The notes under the pieces were generated by a model. That model did not search any database and had not been told where the DNA came from. It saw only the letters and a list, made by a program, of their open reading frames with translations. A program made the translations under genes and the position numbers. Below are positions 47,884 to 57,352 of a DNA stretch of 64,000 nt, in pieces; the stretch's first letter is position 1, and every line of letters begins with the position of its first letter. Source of the stretch: Rhodopirellula sp. SM50 (lineage in GTDB: Bacteria > Planctomycetota > Planctomycetia > Pirellulales > Pirellulaceae); assembly GCF_002289565.1 (NCBI RefSeq), contig NZ_NTFY01000071.1:1-64000 (forward strand), in the 5' to 3' direction.

Positions 47884-49494
47884 TCACGACAGGTCGATCA
47901 GGCTTTCGCCCGTCATTTCAGCCGGCTTTTCCAGCCCCATCAGGGCCAGGACCGTCGGCGCGATGTCTGCCAATCGACCGCCCTGGCGCAATGTTTTTCC
48001 TTCCAACCCAGGCTCGACGACGATCAGCGGAACATCGTAGGTGGTATGCGCCGTGTGCGGTCCGCCGGTTTCCGGGTTGATCATCTGTTCGCAGTTGCCG
48101 TGGTCGGCGGTGATGACCAGCGATCCGCCGGCGTCCAAGGTCGCATCGACGAGCTTTCCGACACACGCGTCGACCGTTTCCACGGCTTTGACCGCGGCGG
48201 CTAAGACTCCGGTGTGACCGACCATGTCACCGTTGGCAAAATTGACGATGATCAGTTCACTGCGGCCGGACTTGATTTCATCGAGTACGTATTGGGTGAC
48301 CTCCGCCGCCGACATCTCGGGTTTCTGGTCATAGGTCGAGACGTCGCGAGGCGATTGGGCCATTTCCTGGTTTTGGCCGGGGAACGGGGTGTCGCGGTAA
48401 TCGTTGAAGAAGAACGTGACGTGGGGGTACTTTTCCGTCTCGGCACAGCGGAACTGATGGAGCCCTTTCTCGCTGACATACTGGCCAAGAATGTTGGGCA
48501 TCTTGGGGGGCTTTTCGAAAATGACTTCGACGGGCAGCCCGGTTTCGTACCCCGTCATGGTGGCGTAGTACAGATCGTTGACCTTGGCACCGCGATCAAA
48601 ACCGCCGCCGGGAATGTCCGCCCATTGTTGGTCGTCGTACACAAACGCTTTGGTGATTTCACGGGTTCGGTCACCGCGATAGTTGATGAACACGACCGCA
48701 TCGCCGTCGCCGATGGTCGCGGCCGAACCGCCATCGGGCACGATCGACGTCGCTTCGATGAATTCATCCCCGCTGCGACTCGATTCGGTGGGGTTGTCGT
48801 AGTACGCCTGGATCGCTTGTTGGGCCGACGTGGCGGTGCGTTGAGCCCCTTTGGTCAAGGCATCGTAGGCCTTTTGGACGCGGTCCCATCGCAGGTCACG
48901 GTCCATGGCATAGAAGCGACCGACGACGGTTCCGACTCGGCCCACGCCGGCGGCATCGAGTTTGTCTTGGACTTTTTGCACGTAGCCCAAGCCGCCGTTG
49001 GGCGAGGTGTCGCGGCCGTCGGTGATCGCATGCACGACCAACCGATCCGCCGGCAGCCCGCTGTCTTTGTACAAGTCGACGACGGCCAGTGCGTGATCCA
49101 AATCGCTGTGGACGCGTCCGTCGGACATCAGCCCCAAAATGTGCAGTTTGCCGCCGGTCTCGCGGATGTGCTGGAGTGTCCCCAGCAGCACATCGTTCTT
49201 GAAGAACTCGCCTTCGCGGATCGAACGGGTGATTCGCATCACTTCTTGATCCACGATCCGTCCGGCACCGATGTTTTGGTGCCCCACTTCGCTGTTGCCC
49301 ATCACGCCGGCGGGCAGCCCGACGTCTTCGCCGGATGTCTTGATCAACACGTTGGGATAGTTTTCCATCAGCGAGTCGGAGACAGGGATTTTACCCTGAA
49401 CGACCGCGTTGGCTTTGTCCCACTCGGGGTACGGGTTCTCGCCCCATCCATCACGAACAATCAAAACGACAGGTTTTCGGCGGACTTCGGTCAT
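47884..49494 (-). CDS. gpmI: 2,3-bisphosphoglycerate-independent phosphoglycerate mutase
   Basis: A 536-residue glycolytic enzyme interconverting 3- and 2-phosphoglycerate using two Mn ions. Seen: VLIVRDGWGEN (metal Asp-15), GNSEVGHQNIGAGR (catalytic Ser-68), SDGRVHSDLDH, HAITDGRDTSP, and C-terminal metal-site sequences IVNFANGDMVGHTG and VITADHGNCEQM. The alkaline-phosphatase-like fold is complete and the length normal (about 510-550). ATG 49494 is chosen; the frame continues to 49542 but family members begin just before the VVLIVRDGWG strand. Confidence 0.96.
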   Translation of the reverse strand: MTEVRRKPVVLIVRDGWGENPYPEWDKANAVVQGKIPVSDSLMENYPNVLIKTSGEDVGLPAGVMGNSEVGHQNIGAGRIVDQEVMRITRSIREGEFFKNDVLLGTLQHIRETGGKLHILGLMSDGRVHSDLDHALAVVDLYKDSGLPADRLVVHAITDGRDTSPNGGLGYVQKVQDKLDAAGVGRVGTVVGRFYAMDRDLRWDRVQKAYDALTKGAQRTATSAQQAIQAYYDNPTESSRSGDEFIEATSIVPDGGSAATIGDGDAVVFINYRGDRTREITKAFVYDDQQWADIPGGGFDRGAKVNDLYYATMTGYETGLPVEVIFEKPPKMPNILGQYVSEKGLHQFRCAETEKYPHVTFFFNDYRDTPFPGQNQEMAQSPRDVSTYDQKPEMSAAEVTQYVLDEIKSGRSELIIVNFANGDMVGHTGVLAAAVKAVETVDACVGKLVDATLDAGGSLVITADHGNCEQMINPETGGPHTAHTTYDVPLIVVEPGLEGKTLRQGGRLADIAPTVLALMGLEKPAEMTGESLIDLS

Positions 49495-50252
49495 GGTTCT
49501 GGAGTCGATAAGGCGTGGATCAAAAGGGGGCTGGGTTGCCAACCTGCCGACGATTCTCGGCAGCGAATAAGGAGAATGTTAGCCCAGACGGGGCGTCCTC
49601 CAAAGTGGGCCAGGGAAACCCGTCCCTTCGTCGCCGGATTGCGGCTGAGATTCTTCCGACGTGACCTTGCAATCGGTCCAGTCAGCCAACGCAGCAATCC
49701 AACGTCCGTCTCTCACTGAGCATCGATTCGGCGCATCGATTCGGCGCATCGATTCGAACATCGTCGACCCCCTCAGATCGCTTATTCGAGAGGGAATCCG
49801 ATGCCCGGCTAGAACGGCTTCAGGGCGGTCAGCGACGAAACACGTTGATTCCGAATCGGCCATCGCAACACTTCCGCTGGGGATCGGATCACTCGCACGA
49901 ATGATTTTTCTGAGAACGCAATTTTCCGGCCGGAAGAATTTCCTGAGAACCGAAAACTTTGCCAGCACAGCTAAATTTACCGCGATATTCGGAACTTCCG
50001 CGGACGGCAGACCGCGCGTGTTCCGCGGCGGACACGAAGTTCAAGGCCCTCTTCTGGCACATCACTTGCGTCCGGGCCTCGGTCGGCTGAAGCAGCCCAT
50101 GGCTGAATCATCCAAATCCTACACGACCGGTTCCGTTGATGGAGTCGGCAACCGTCGGCAATCGACCAGCGCGCAGCGACTGACTCTGTCTTTCCGCGTC
50201 GCTCTCCGATCGCCACCTCCCCACACGATGAAACGCACCGAGGACCCCAAAA
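49495..50252. other. Intergenic region upstream of the large LEPR-XLL protein
   Basis: About 760 bases with no convincing gene. A short direct repeat, gattcggcgcatc, occurs twice in tandem plus part (49728-49757), and paired words tttctgagaac/ttcctgagaac flank 49908-49945. The 3' part should be the leader of the gene at 50253, which has a GAGGA site. Open frames here lack signals and domains. Confidence 0.45.
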
Positions 50253-53018
50253 ATGAAACGTAGATTCAACCGGATAGAAAGTCTTGAAAAGCGAAACCTG
50301 TTGGCGGCGGGCTTGATCCCGGTCAACGCCACGATCCCGGTCCAGGATAGCTCCAACGGGCTGAACATCGATGGCGACGCGGTGATCAAATTCAACGCCA
50401 TGGTTCTCGATCCGCATCTGGATTCCCCAGATGATGTGAATCTGACGAACTTCGAAGTGACCAGCAATGCTCAGCTGAGCGGGCAGGTCAACAACGAAAA
50501 CGTTTCGGGTAGTTACTCCGCCTCGGCCAACAACGACGCCTTGGAAATCCTTGCCAGTGGCGGCGCCTCGATTCTGCAAATCAACAGCGTGGCTCCTGAC
50601 CATCTCGGCGGTTCCATCAATGCGACGATCGGAAGCGAAGCTTGGCAGGCCGGGGTCATCCAGGCGATTTTAGATTCGGACCTGGACCTAAGCAGCGGTG
50701 CGCTCAACGGCAACCTGGACATCAATCTTTCCGGCAACGTGTCCGGCAGTGCGATCAACGAGAACTTTGAAGTCACGATTTCACAGTCCAACGTCGTGAC
50801 GGCGGACTTCCCCGACCCGAGTCTAAAGAGTGTTTCCGGGCGTGTCTTTCTGGACGCCGACGGTGATGGAATCCGCAGCGAAACCGACGTCGCCGTCGAC
50901 GATGTGACGGCGGTGTTGCTCGACGGTGACACGGAAATCGACTCGGTCAACGTCGATGCCGACGGATTCTATTCGTTCTACAACCTCGGCAGCGGTGATT
51001 TTAAAATCCGCATCGACGGGTTGGGAGCCACACAAGAATTTTCGCCGGTGATGGTTGGCGCCGACGGCACGTTGGACAGTAACATCGATCCCACGACCGG
51101 GACGACCGCATCGCTGGACTTTTCCAGCAACACCAACCTGCTGAATATCGATGCCGGCGTTCGAGCCGCGGTGGACTATGACGCCGACAGTGGATTGATC
51201 CCCATCGATGTGACGATCCCGTTCTCGGATCTTTCCAACGGCCTTGAAGTCGACGGCGACGTGGTGCTGCGATTCGATGTCACCATCCTGGATCCGAAAC
51301 TCGATGACGCCAGCGACATCAGCCTGACCAACGTCACCATCACCAGCAGCGGTGCCTTGGATGGACAGGTCAGTGGCCAAAACGTTGACGGCACCTTCGA
51401 AGCGTCGGCCGAATCGGGCGACATCGAAGTCGTCTCCGATTCGAACCCGATGACGCTGCAGATCAACAGCATCTCGCCCAATCACATCGATGGAACGTTC
51501 TCGGCAACCGTGGGCGGCGCTACGGTTACGAATGCACAATTTAACGCGATTTTGAATTCCGCATTGGACTTCTCCAGCGGCGAATTGAGCGGCACGTTGT
51601 CAGTGGACGTCAGCGGTAACGTCTCGGGCAGTGCGTTTGACGAGACCTTTCAAACTTCCTTCACGCAGTCGAATGTAGTTTCGGCGGACTTCCCTGATCC
51701 GAGCCAGCAAAGTGTTTCCGGCCGCGTGTTCGTCGATATCGATGGCGATGGCGTGCGTGAAGACGGCGATGTCGCACTGACCGGGGTGACGGCCGTGCTG
51801 ATCGATGGTGACACCGAAGTCGCGTCGATGGAAGTTGATGCCAACGGGCATTATTCCTTCTACAACCTGAGCGGCGGTGATTACCGGGTTCGCATCGACG
51901 GGCTGGATTCCCTTGACCAATTCTCACCCTTGATGGCTGGCGGCGACGCTTCGATCGATAGCGATATCGACCCGAATACGGGTGCCACGGCACTACTCGA
52001 CTTTAGCAGCGAAACCAATCTGATCAACATCGACGCGGGTGTCATCGTTTCCGCCAACGATCTGGTCAAGATGGACACCGTCGGCTTGTACCAGGGCGAC
52101 ATTTCACTGTTCCATCTGAACAGCGAATTGGCCTCGGGCGCTTCGGTCGATTACACCCTCTTCGGACCAGACAATGACGCCGGGTGGATTCCACTGGCCG
52201 GCGACTGGGACGGCGATGGAACCGACACCGTTGGTCTGTATCAACCCTCCACCTCGATGTTCCATCTGGTCAACTCGCTGGGCCAAGGTTCGTCGGATCA
52301 ACTGTTTGCCTTTGGCCCGTCCGGGAATGCCGGATGGATCCCGCTGGCTGGCGACTGGGACGGGGACGGCGTTGACACGATCGGGCTTTATCAACCCGAC
52401 ATCTCTCTGTTCCACTTGAAGAATACGTTCGGATCGGGTTCGTCCGACATCTACGCCTCTTTCGGACCGTCCGGTGACGCCGGCTGGACCCCGCTGGCCG
52501 GTGACTGGAACGGAGATGGGACCGATACGATCGGTTTGTATCAGCCCGACGTGTCGCTGTTCCACTTGTCTAACTCGTTCGCCGGCGGTGCGTCGGATGA
52601 ATACGTGGCCTTCGGTGCCTCGGGCAACGTGGGTTGGACGCCCTTGGTGGGTGACTGGAACGGCGACCAGATCGACACCATCGGTCTGTATCAGCCCGAC
52701 GATTCGATCTTCCACTTGATCGACACGTTCCGCTCCGGTGCGTCCGATTATCTGTTCGCGTTCGGCCCCGCTGGTGATGCCGGATGGACGCCTTTGACGG
52801 GCGATTGGGACGGTGCCACGCTTGCCGCATCGTCGTCGGCGAACCTCGCAGCGTCCAGCACCGCCGCGGCACGCCCCGCGTCGTCGGATTTGGATCTGCT
52901 CGCCGCTGACCAGCTTCGAGCCGCTACCGCCGTGAACGGAATGACGTCCGAATCGGGTTCAGATACCGATGACGAAGAGTCATTGCGTGCACTCGACGAG
53001 CTGCTGGCGCAATTCTGA
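50253..53018 (+). CDS. LEPR-XLL surface protein with duplicated SdrD-B-like modules and a five-repeat C-terminal propeller-like region
   Basis: A 921-residue protein. ATG 50253 opens with a short basic segment and SLEKRNLLAA (LEPR-XLL-type tag at residues 10-19). Two long modules of about 300 residues are homologous to each other: each begins LIPV(N/D)xTIP and ends in an SdrD B-like domain (VSGRVFxDxDGDGxR, YSFYNL, RIDGL). From residue about 607 to 856 are five tandem 50-residue repeats with the consensus DTIGLYQPDxSxFHL ... FGPSGxAGWxPLxGDWxGDG, resembling calcium-binding blades of FG-GAP/VCBS propellers. An acidic tail follows. Extracellular or cell-wall location is likely; the ligand is unknown. 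Confidence 0.88.
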   Translation: MKRRFNRIESLEKRNLLAAGLIPVNATIPVQDSSNGLNIDGDAVIKFNAMVLDPHLDSPDDVNLTNFEVTSNAQLSGQVNNENVSGSYSASANNDALEILASGGASILQINSVAPDHLGGSINATIGSEAWQAGVIQAILDSDLDLSSGALNGNLDINLSGNVSGSAINENFEVTISQSNVVTADFPDPSLKSVSGRVFLDADGDGIRSETDVAVDDVTAVLLDGDTEIDSVNVDADGFYSFYNLGSGDFKIRIDGLGATQEFSPVMVGADGTLDSNIDPTTGTTASLDFSSNTNLLNIDAGVRAAVDYDADSGLIPIDVTIPFSDLSNGLEVDGDVVLRFDVTILDPKLDDASDISLTNVTITSSGALDGQVSGQNVDGTFEASAESGDIEVVSDSNPMTLQINSISPNHIDGTFSATVGGATVTNAQFNAILNSALDFSSGELSGTLSVDVSGNVSGSAFDETFQTSFTQSNVVSADFPDPSQQSVSGRVFVDIDGDGVREDGDVALTGVTAVLIDGDTEVASMEVDANGHYSFYNLSGGDYRVRIDGLDSLDQFSPLMAGGDASIDSDIDPNTGATALLDFSSETNLINIDAGVIVSANDLVKMDTVGLYQGDISLFHLNSELASGASVDYTLFGPDNDAGWIPLAGDWDGDGTDTVGLYQPSTSMFHLVNSLGQGSSDQLFAFGPSGNAGWIPLAGDWDGDGVDTIGLYQPDISLFHLKNTFGSGSSDIYASFGPSGDAGWTPLAGDWNGDGTDTIGLYQPDVSLFHLSNSFAGGASDEYVAFGASGNVGWTPLVGDWNGDQIDTIGLYQPDDSIFHLIDTFRSGASDYLFAFGPAGDAGWTPLTGDWDGATLAASSSANLAASSTAAARPASSDLDLLAADQLRAATAVNGMTSESGSDTDDEESLRALDELLAQF

Positions 53019-53060
53019 TCGATCGCTCATTGCATTGATCGTGCAAAAGAACGACATTCA

Positions 53061-53100
53061 CGCCATCGAGGGCCTCCGCCTTCGATGGCGTTTTCTTTTT
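53061..53100 (+). terminator. Rho-independent terminator after the LEPR-XLL gene
   Basis: The stem cgccatcga/tcgatggcg with a GC-rich loop is followed by TTTTCTTTTT. It lies 42 bases past the stop at 53018. Confidence 0.85.
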
Positions 53101-53128
53101 GTTGTTGCTTTTGTAAACCCTCTCGCCA

Positions 53129-54472
53129 ATGCCGCTGCTGCGATTCGAAACCGACCAAGAAACGCCATCTCGGCCGTTGATCGCCGCACTGCAACGCGTC
53201 CGCGACGAGTTTGTCGACTCGCAGGCCAGCGATTTCGATGACGCCGAAGCGCTGACACCGCGATTGCCAGAAACACAGTCGTTCTTTTCGGTGCCGGAAC
53301 AACAGTTGTTGGCGTATGAGAAGTATCGCGAGGCGAGTGAACTGGGGCATGTGTTTCGAATTGCCAACCAGACGCATGATTTCATTGACGCTTTGGTCGT
53401 CGTCGGATCCGTCGACGATGTTGCCGGCGTCGAAGCGCTGTTCCAGGCGTGCTGCGATCCATATCACAATGAACTCGATCGCGCGGCCCGCGGCAGCAAA
53501 CCGCGGATCTACTTCGTCGACGACGAACTGGATAATGATCAACTGCAATCGCTTCTCAACCGGCTGGCCGTCGGCGGATACGGCGACAGCGCCGCGGAGA
53601 ACAGGTGGGCATTGATCGCCGCCGGTAACGCGGTACCGGTCCATGATCGTCCGGTGCTTCAGCATCTGCTGCACCGAAACAGGATCGCCGGCGGGGAGCT
53701 TGATTCGGGGCTGCGATCGCGTCTGGTCACGCCGATCGGAGACGCCGGATTTGCCGCCGAGATTTCAAAGCGCTACCCCGGCTGCGGCGAACGGCTGCGA
53801 GTTTCGAGCAACCTGATCGACGGGTTGGGTGTGTTCACTCCGTTGGGATTGCTGCCATCGGCGTTTCTGGGTCTCGATTGCATCCAACTGCTCGTCGGGG
53901 CCGCGGCGGTCAACGCGAACTTTCGCAGCGACCCCTTCGAGACAAATCTCGTCTTGCGTTTTTTGGCCGCCAACGGTTTGGTCGGACCGGACGGTTTGAC
54001 GTCGCCGATCGAGCTGACACGAGAGTTCGCCTGGTGGGCACGCAGTCTCGCGGGGTTGGCCCGATGGCGCCAAACGTTGCAGCGGTGCGAACGACGGGGG
54101 GACAGCGAGCCCGTCGATTTGGCAACGGAATTTGCCCGGAACCACTTGCTGCGACAACTCGAGGGCGGGCATTGGACGGGTGGTTCGATCGTTTGCAACC
54201 ATGTCGTCGTCGACGCCATTCGCACCGATCCGCTTCCCATCGCGCCGGCCGGTTCGGTCACCGGTCTGGAGGATTCGTCGGCCCTGCCTCAGTTGCACCG
54301 CGACGAGTTGCCCGCGATCCGGCGCCAGCTTGAGACGTTAGGTGTACGGCAGAATCTGATCCGCCTGCCGGTGATCGACACCCATTCTCTAGGCCAGTTG
54401 CTGCAGATGTTGATGTTGGCTGCGGCGATCGAATCCGAAGTGGCGGCCGGTCGGATTGGCTCGGGGGTCTAA
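53129..54472 (+). CDS. pgi: Divergent glucose-6-phosphate isomerase (SIS fold)
   Basis: A 447-residue cytoplasmic protein. The segment around residues 228-252 (GLGVFTPLGLLPSAFLGLD) matches the GRFSVLTPVGLLP-type hallmark of glucose-6-phosphate isomerase, after an N-terminal SIS domain (DALVVVGSVDDVAGVEALF). At the C-terminus, LIRLPVIDTHSLGQLLQMLMLAAAIESEVA corresponds to the LWE/ALxG region of the family. The usual phosphosugar loops (SKTFTT-type) are hard to find, so the enzyme is divergent, and activity is a family inference. It sits between a surface protein and trpA with no ribosome site before ATG 53129. Confidence 0.75.
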   Translation: MPLLRFETDQETPSRPLIAALQRVRDEFVDSQASDFDDAEALTPRLPETQSFFSVPEQQLLAYEKYREASELGHVFRIANQTHDFIDALVVVGSVDDVAGVEALFQACCDPYHNELDRAARGSKPRIYFVDDELDNDQLQSLLNRLAVGGYGDSAAENRWALIAAGNAVPVHDRPVLQHLLHRNRIAGGELDSGLRSRLVTPIGDAGFAAEISKRYPGCGERLRVSSNLIDGLGVFTPLGLLPSAFLGLDCIQLLVGAAAVNANFRSDPFETNLVLRFLAANGLVGPDGLTSPIELTREFAWWARSLAGLARWRQTLQRCERRGDSEPVDLATEFARNHLLRQLEGGHWTGGSIVCNHVVVDAIRTDPLPIAPAGSVTGLEDSSALPQLHRDELPAIRRQLETLGVRQNLIRLPVIDTHSLGQLLQMLMLAAAIESEVAAGRIGSGV

Positions 54473-54550
54473 ACCGCGCCCGTTGTTTTGAGTACCCTTT
54501 CCACTCGCTCTGCCATTCCATTCTTCTATCCATCCCGTTGACGCCACGAA

Positions 54551-55366
54551 ATGTCCGCCATCGACGACCTCTTTAGCCGTTTGAAATCCGAACAACGAAA
54601 GGCATTGATGCCGTTTATCACGGCGGGTGATCCGAGCATCGAGGCGACCGGGACCATTCTGGACGGTTTGGCCGCCGCGGGTGCGGATTTATGTGAAATC
54701 GGGATTCCGTACAGCGATCCGATTGCCGACGGCCCGGTGATCCAAGCCTCCTATCAGCGGGCACTCGATCACAATTTCCGGTTGCAAGACGCCTTTCAAT
54801 TGGGCAAGGACAAGGCCGCCGGGCTGGGCATGCCGCTGGTGACAATGGTCAGCTACGCCATCATCTATCGCGTGGGGCTGCGGGAATACGTCCAACGGGC
54901 CAAAGCGGCCGGGTACGCCGGCGCCATCGTGCCGGATCTGTTGGTCGAAGAAGCGGGCGAACTGTCGCAGATCTGTCGCGACGAAGATTTCAGCTTGATT
55001 CAATTGGTCACGCCGACGACCCCAAGGCAGCGTCAGATTGAAATCGCGAATTCGTCGTCGGGCTTTCTCTATTACGTGTCCGTGACCGGGATCACGGGCG
55101 AGCGAAATGAGCTTCCGAAGGACCTGTTGGAGAGCGTGAGCTGGTTGCGGGGCCAGACGGAGCTGCCGATTTGCATCGGTTTTGGAATCAGCGGCACCGA
55201 AATCGCGGCCAAGCTGGCTCCGGTCGCCGACGGTCTGATTGTCGGTTCGGCGATTGTCCGACGGATCGCAGAGCATGCCGACGCCGCCGACGCACGCGAT
55301 GCGGTGGCCAAATTTGTTGCCCAGCTGCGATCGGCGATTGATTCGGTGACCTCTGCGGCAAGCTAG
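54551..55366 (+). CDS. trpA: Tryptophan synthase alpha chain
   Basis: A 271-residue TIM-barrel enzyme that splits indole-3-glycerol phosphate into indole, passed to TrpB. Diagnostic motifs are complete: LMPFITAGDPS, DLCEIGIPYSDPIADGPVIQ (general-base Glu and Asp), YYVSVTGITGER (phosphate and loop 6), and GFGISGTE with VGSAIVRRI. Length normal. trpB is not adjacent, so the gene is away from a trp operon, as is often true in planctomycetes. Confidence 0.97.
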   Translation: MSAIDDLFSRLKSEQRKALMPFITAGDPSIEATGTILDGLAAAGADLCEIGIPYSDPIADGPVIQASYQRALDHNFRLQDAFQLGKDKAAGLGMPLVTMVSYAIIYRVGLREYVQRAKAAGYAGAIVPDLLVEEAGELSQICRDEDFSLIQLVTPTTPRQRQIEIANSSSGFLYYVSVTGITGERNELPKDLLESVSWLRGQTELPICIGFGISGTEIAAKLAPVADGLIVGSAIVRRIAEHADAADARDAVAKFVAQLRSAIDSVTSAAS

Positions 55367-55581
55367 GTAATCTTTACGGCTTCGCACGCTTGATTCGACG
55401 GCAAAATCCGAAAAAACCTACCTGATAGCAGGCGGAACCGCCGAAATCTACAGCAACACCGGTCCCACACGGATTTTCCGTAGGCGTTGTGCCACCCGTG
55501 ATAAAGAGTCCCGCGAACGTCGCGGGCGGCTCTTGCAACGTCACCGGCCGGAGCGATTTGGAACTGTAGGAGGCATTTCCC

Positions 55582-56763
55582 ATGCGACGAAAGTATCTAG
55601 GATTGGCGATCGCTGCGATCACCGCGTTGGGCCCCGCTTCGGCCTTTGGCGGCGACAGAGAGATTGCCGAAGAAATCATGACCCGTTTGAAGGGCAGCCG
55701 TGACTCCGGTGCCCTGAAAGACTTTACGCTTGACATGAAAGTAGACCAGGGCGTCGTCCTGTTCCGCGGCAGTGTCAGCGAGAGCGAACAAAAGCAGCTC
55801 GTCCTGTCAGCGGCCGAAGGCGTTGAAGGGATCGAAAAGGTCGTCGACGAAGTCGCCGTCAAGGCGGCGAAAGCCGCAGACAAGGCGACCGAGCCGCAAC
55901 CGGTTGAGCCGGCTGTTGCCAAGAGCGATCAATCGCTCCGCAACATGCTGTCGGCCGGTCTGCAGCAACCCGCTGAAACCAAACCTGAACTGGCGTTTGA
56001 GCCGATCATCGCGGACGCACCCCAAAGTGTTGCAGCTTTGGAAATCGCCCCCGGTCAAGTTCAAACCACGGCCGCGGTCGAGCTGGCTGCACCCGCCGGA
56101 TTGAGCGACCAACAAGTCGTTGCCGGCGTCGTCCAGGCTCTCAGTGCCGCCCAAAAAGACGGACGACTGAAGGGATTTGGCGTCGATGTCAAATGCCTGG
56201 ATGGAATCGTCTCGATCGAAGGCCGAGCCGGATCGGCCGAGCAACGTCAGCGGATCCTCAGCATCGCTGAATCCGCTCCCGGCGTTCAAGGGATCGACCA
56301 AGCGATCACCGTGATCGGTCAGCCCGCACCGGCACTCAGCCGACCCACCGGCGTGCCAGCTCAACTGGCAAGCAATCGGATGGCGCCGGTCAATGTGGAC
56401 CAAGTGCCCGCAATGGCGTCGCCGTACCACATGAATCAGCCCGTTCCGGTCGCCCAAGCCGCGACTCCGGTCATGGGTTCCCCCGCGATGGGGATGCCGA
56501 TGCAAGGCACGCCTGTTGCGATGAATCATGGTGCCGGCGTCGGAGCCCCACGCTACGACGCTCCCAACCTGCCCAACTACGCTTGGCCAGGTTACGCATC
56601 CTACCCGAACTATGCTGCCCTGACTTACCCTCAGCAGTACAGCCCCTCGGCGTGGCCCTACATCGGTCCCTTCTATCCTTACCCCCAAGTCCCGATGGGA
56701 TGGCGTAAGGTGTCACTGGAATGGGATGACGGATGGTGGTTCCTGGACTTCACCGATCGCTAA
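55582..56763 (+). CDS. Exported protein with two BON domains
   Basis: A 393-residue protein with a signal peptide (LGLAIAAITALGPASAFGG). The first BON domain is about residues 22-95 (IAEEIMTRLKGSRDSGALKDF, ending VEGIEKVVDEVAV). A second is about 175-255 (GVVQALSAAQKDGRLKGFGV, then GVQGIDQAITVIG). BON domains bind phospholipid or proteins at the envelope. The C-terminal 130 residues are Pro/Met/Tyr-rich and low in complexity (SPAMGMPMQGTPVAMNHG), ending in a Trp-rich segment. A strong TAGGAGG precedes the ATG. Periplasmic role inferred. Confidence 0.9.
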   Translation: MRRKYLGLAIAAITALGPASAFGGDREIAEEIMTRLKGSRDSGALKDFTLDMKVDQGVVLFRGSVSESEQKQLVLSAAEGVEGIEKVVDEVAVKAAKAADKATEPQPVEPAVAKSDQSLRNMLSAGLQQPAETKPELAFEPIIADAPQSVAALEIAPGQVQTTAAVELAAPAGLSDQQVVAGVVQALSAAQKDGRLKGFGVDVKCLDGIVSIEGRAGSAEQRQRILSIAESAPGVQGIDQAITVIGQPAPALSRPTGVPAQLASNRMAPVNVDQVPAMASPYHMNQPVPVAQAATPVMGSPAMGMPMQGTPVAMNHGAGVGAPRYDAPNLPNYAWPGYASYPNYAALTYPQQYSPSAWPYIGPFYPYPQVPMGWRKVSLEWDDGWWFLDFTDR

Positions 56764-56813
56764 GGCGAACTCGGTAGGCGAAGGTGACTCCAGCCACAGT
56801 TCTGGAAATCGCT

Positions 56814-56850
56814 GCCGCAAGGGACTCGTCTGTCCCTTGCGGCTTTTTTT
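56814..56850 (+). terminator. Rho-independent terminator after the BON-domain gene
   Basis: gccgcaaggga and tcccttgcggc form an 11-base perfect stem followed by TTTTTTT. It lies 51 bases past the stop codon. Confidence 0.92.
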
Positions 56851-57352
56851 GTTCAGAAGCGAACGAGAAACACCAGAGCCGCGGAGAATGGGTTGCGTCA
56901 CTCTCCCTCTGGGAGAGTTGCGGAGGAGTGTGCGCTCGGAGCGGGATGGGTTGTTGCAACGCCAGGGTTGCTAGCCACGATGGGGCATCAATGCCGGAAG
57001 CCCTCCCCTCGCTTCGCTCGACCCTCCCGCACACGGGAGGGTTGCTTCCTAACTTGGTGCGTATGCCCCTCGCTTCGCTCGACCCTCCCGCACACGGGAG
57101 GGTTGCTTCCTAACTTGGTGCGTCTCGAAGCGAGCCATGTTTGGGCAGGTCGCTTTTCGTCTGACAACGCTCGAGCGTGTCTGGTGTGCAACATCCGCTG
57201 TCGTGAAACAGCAGACAGCTCGGCGATTCGCTAAAACTCCTGAATTACCCGCAAGATCCGTATAAGTTCACACGATAACTGTCTGTACAAGCGGAACCTA
57301 ACCGTGCTCCGACGCGCGGTCTTGTTATCGAACACCAGGGAAGGTTGCTCGG
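56851..57352. other. Intergenic region with direct repeats
   Basis: Half a kilobase without a gene. It contains ctctccctctgggagag (56900-56916; a word also present in the 16723 block) and the doubled unit at 57005-57123, followed by the leader of the lipoprotein gene. Confidence 0.5.
57005..57123. repeat. Two-copy direct repeat, 58-base unit
   Basis: cccctcgcttcgctcgaccc with cgcacacgggagggttgc and taacttggtgcgt occurs at 57005-57062 and 57066-57123, identical by eye. Each unit contains the palindrome ccctcccgcacacgggaggg. Confidence 0.85.

Noticed and set aside
48214-49719. 501-codon plus-strand frame opposite gpmI
   Set aside because: Complementary-strand shadow of a conserved enzyme, with no ribosome site or recognisable domain.
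49661-50263. 200-codon frame before the LEPR-XLL gene
   Set aside because: Overlaps the leader and start of the gene at 50253; composition is non-biased and no signal is visible.
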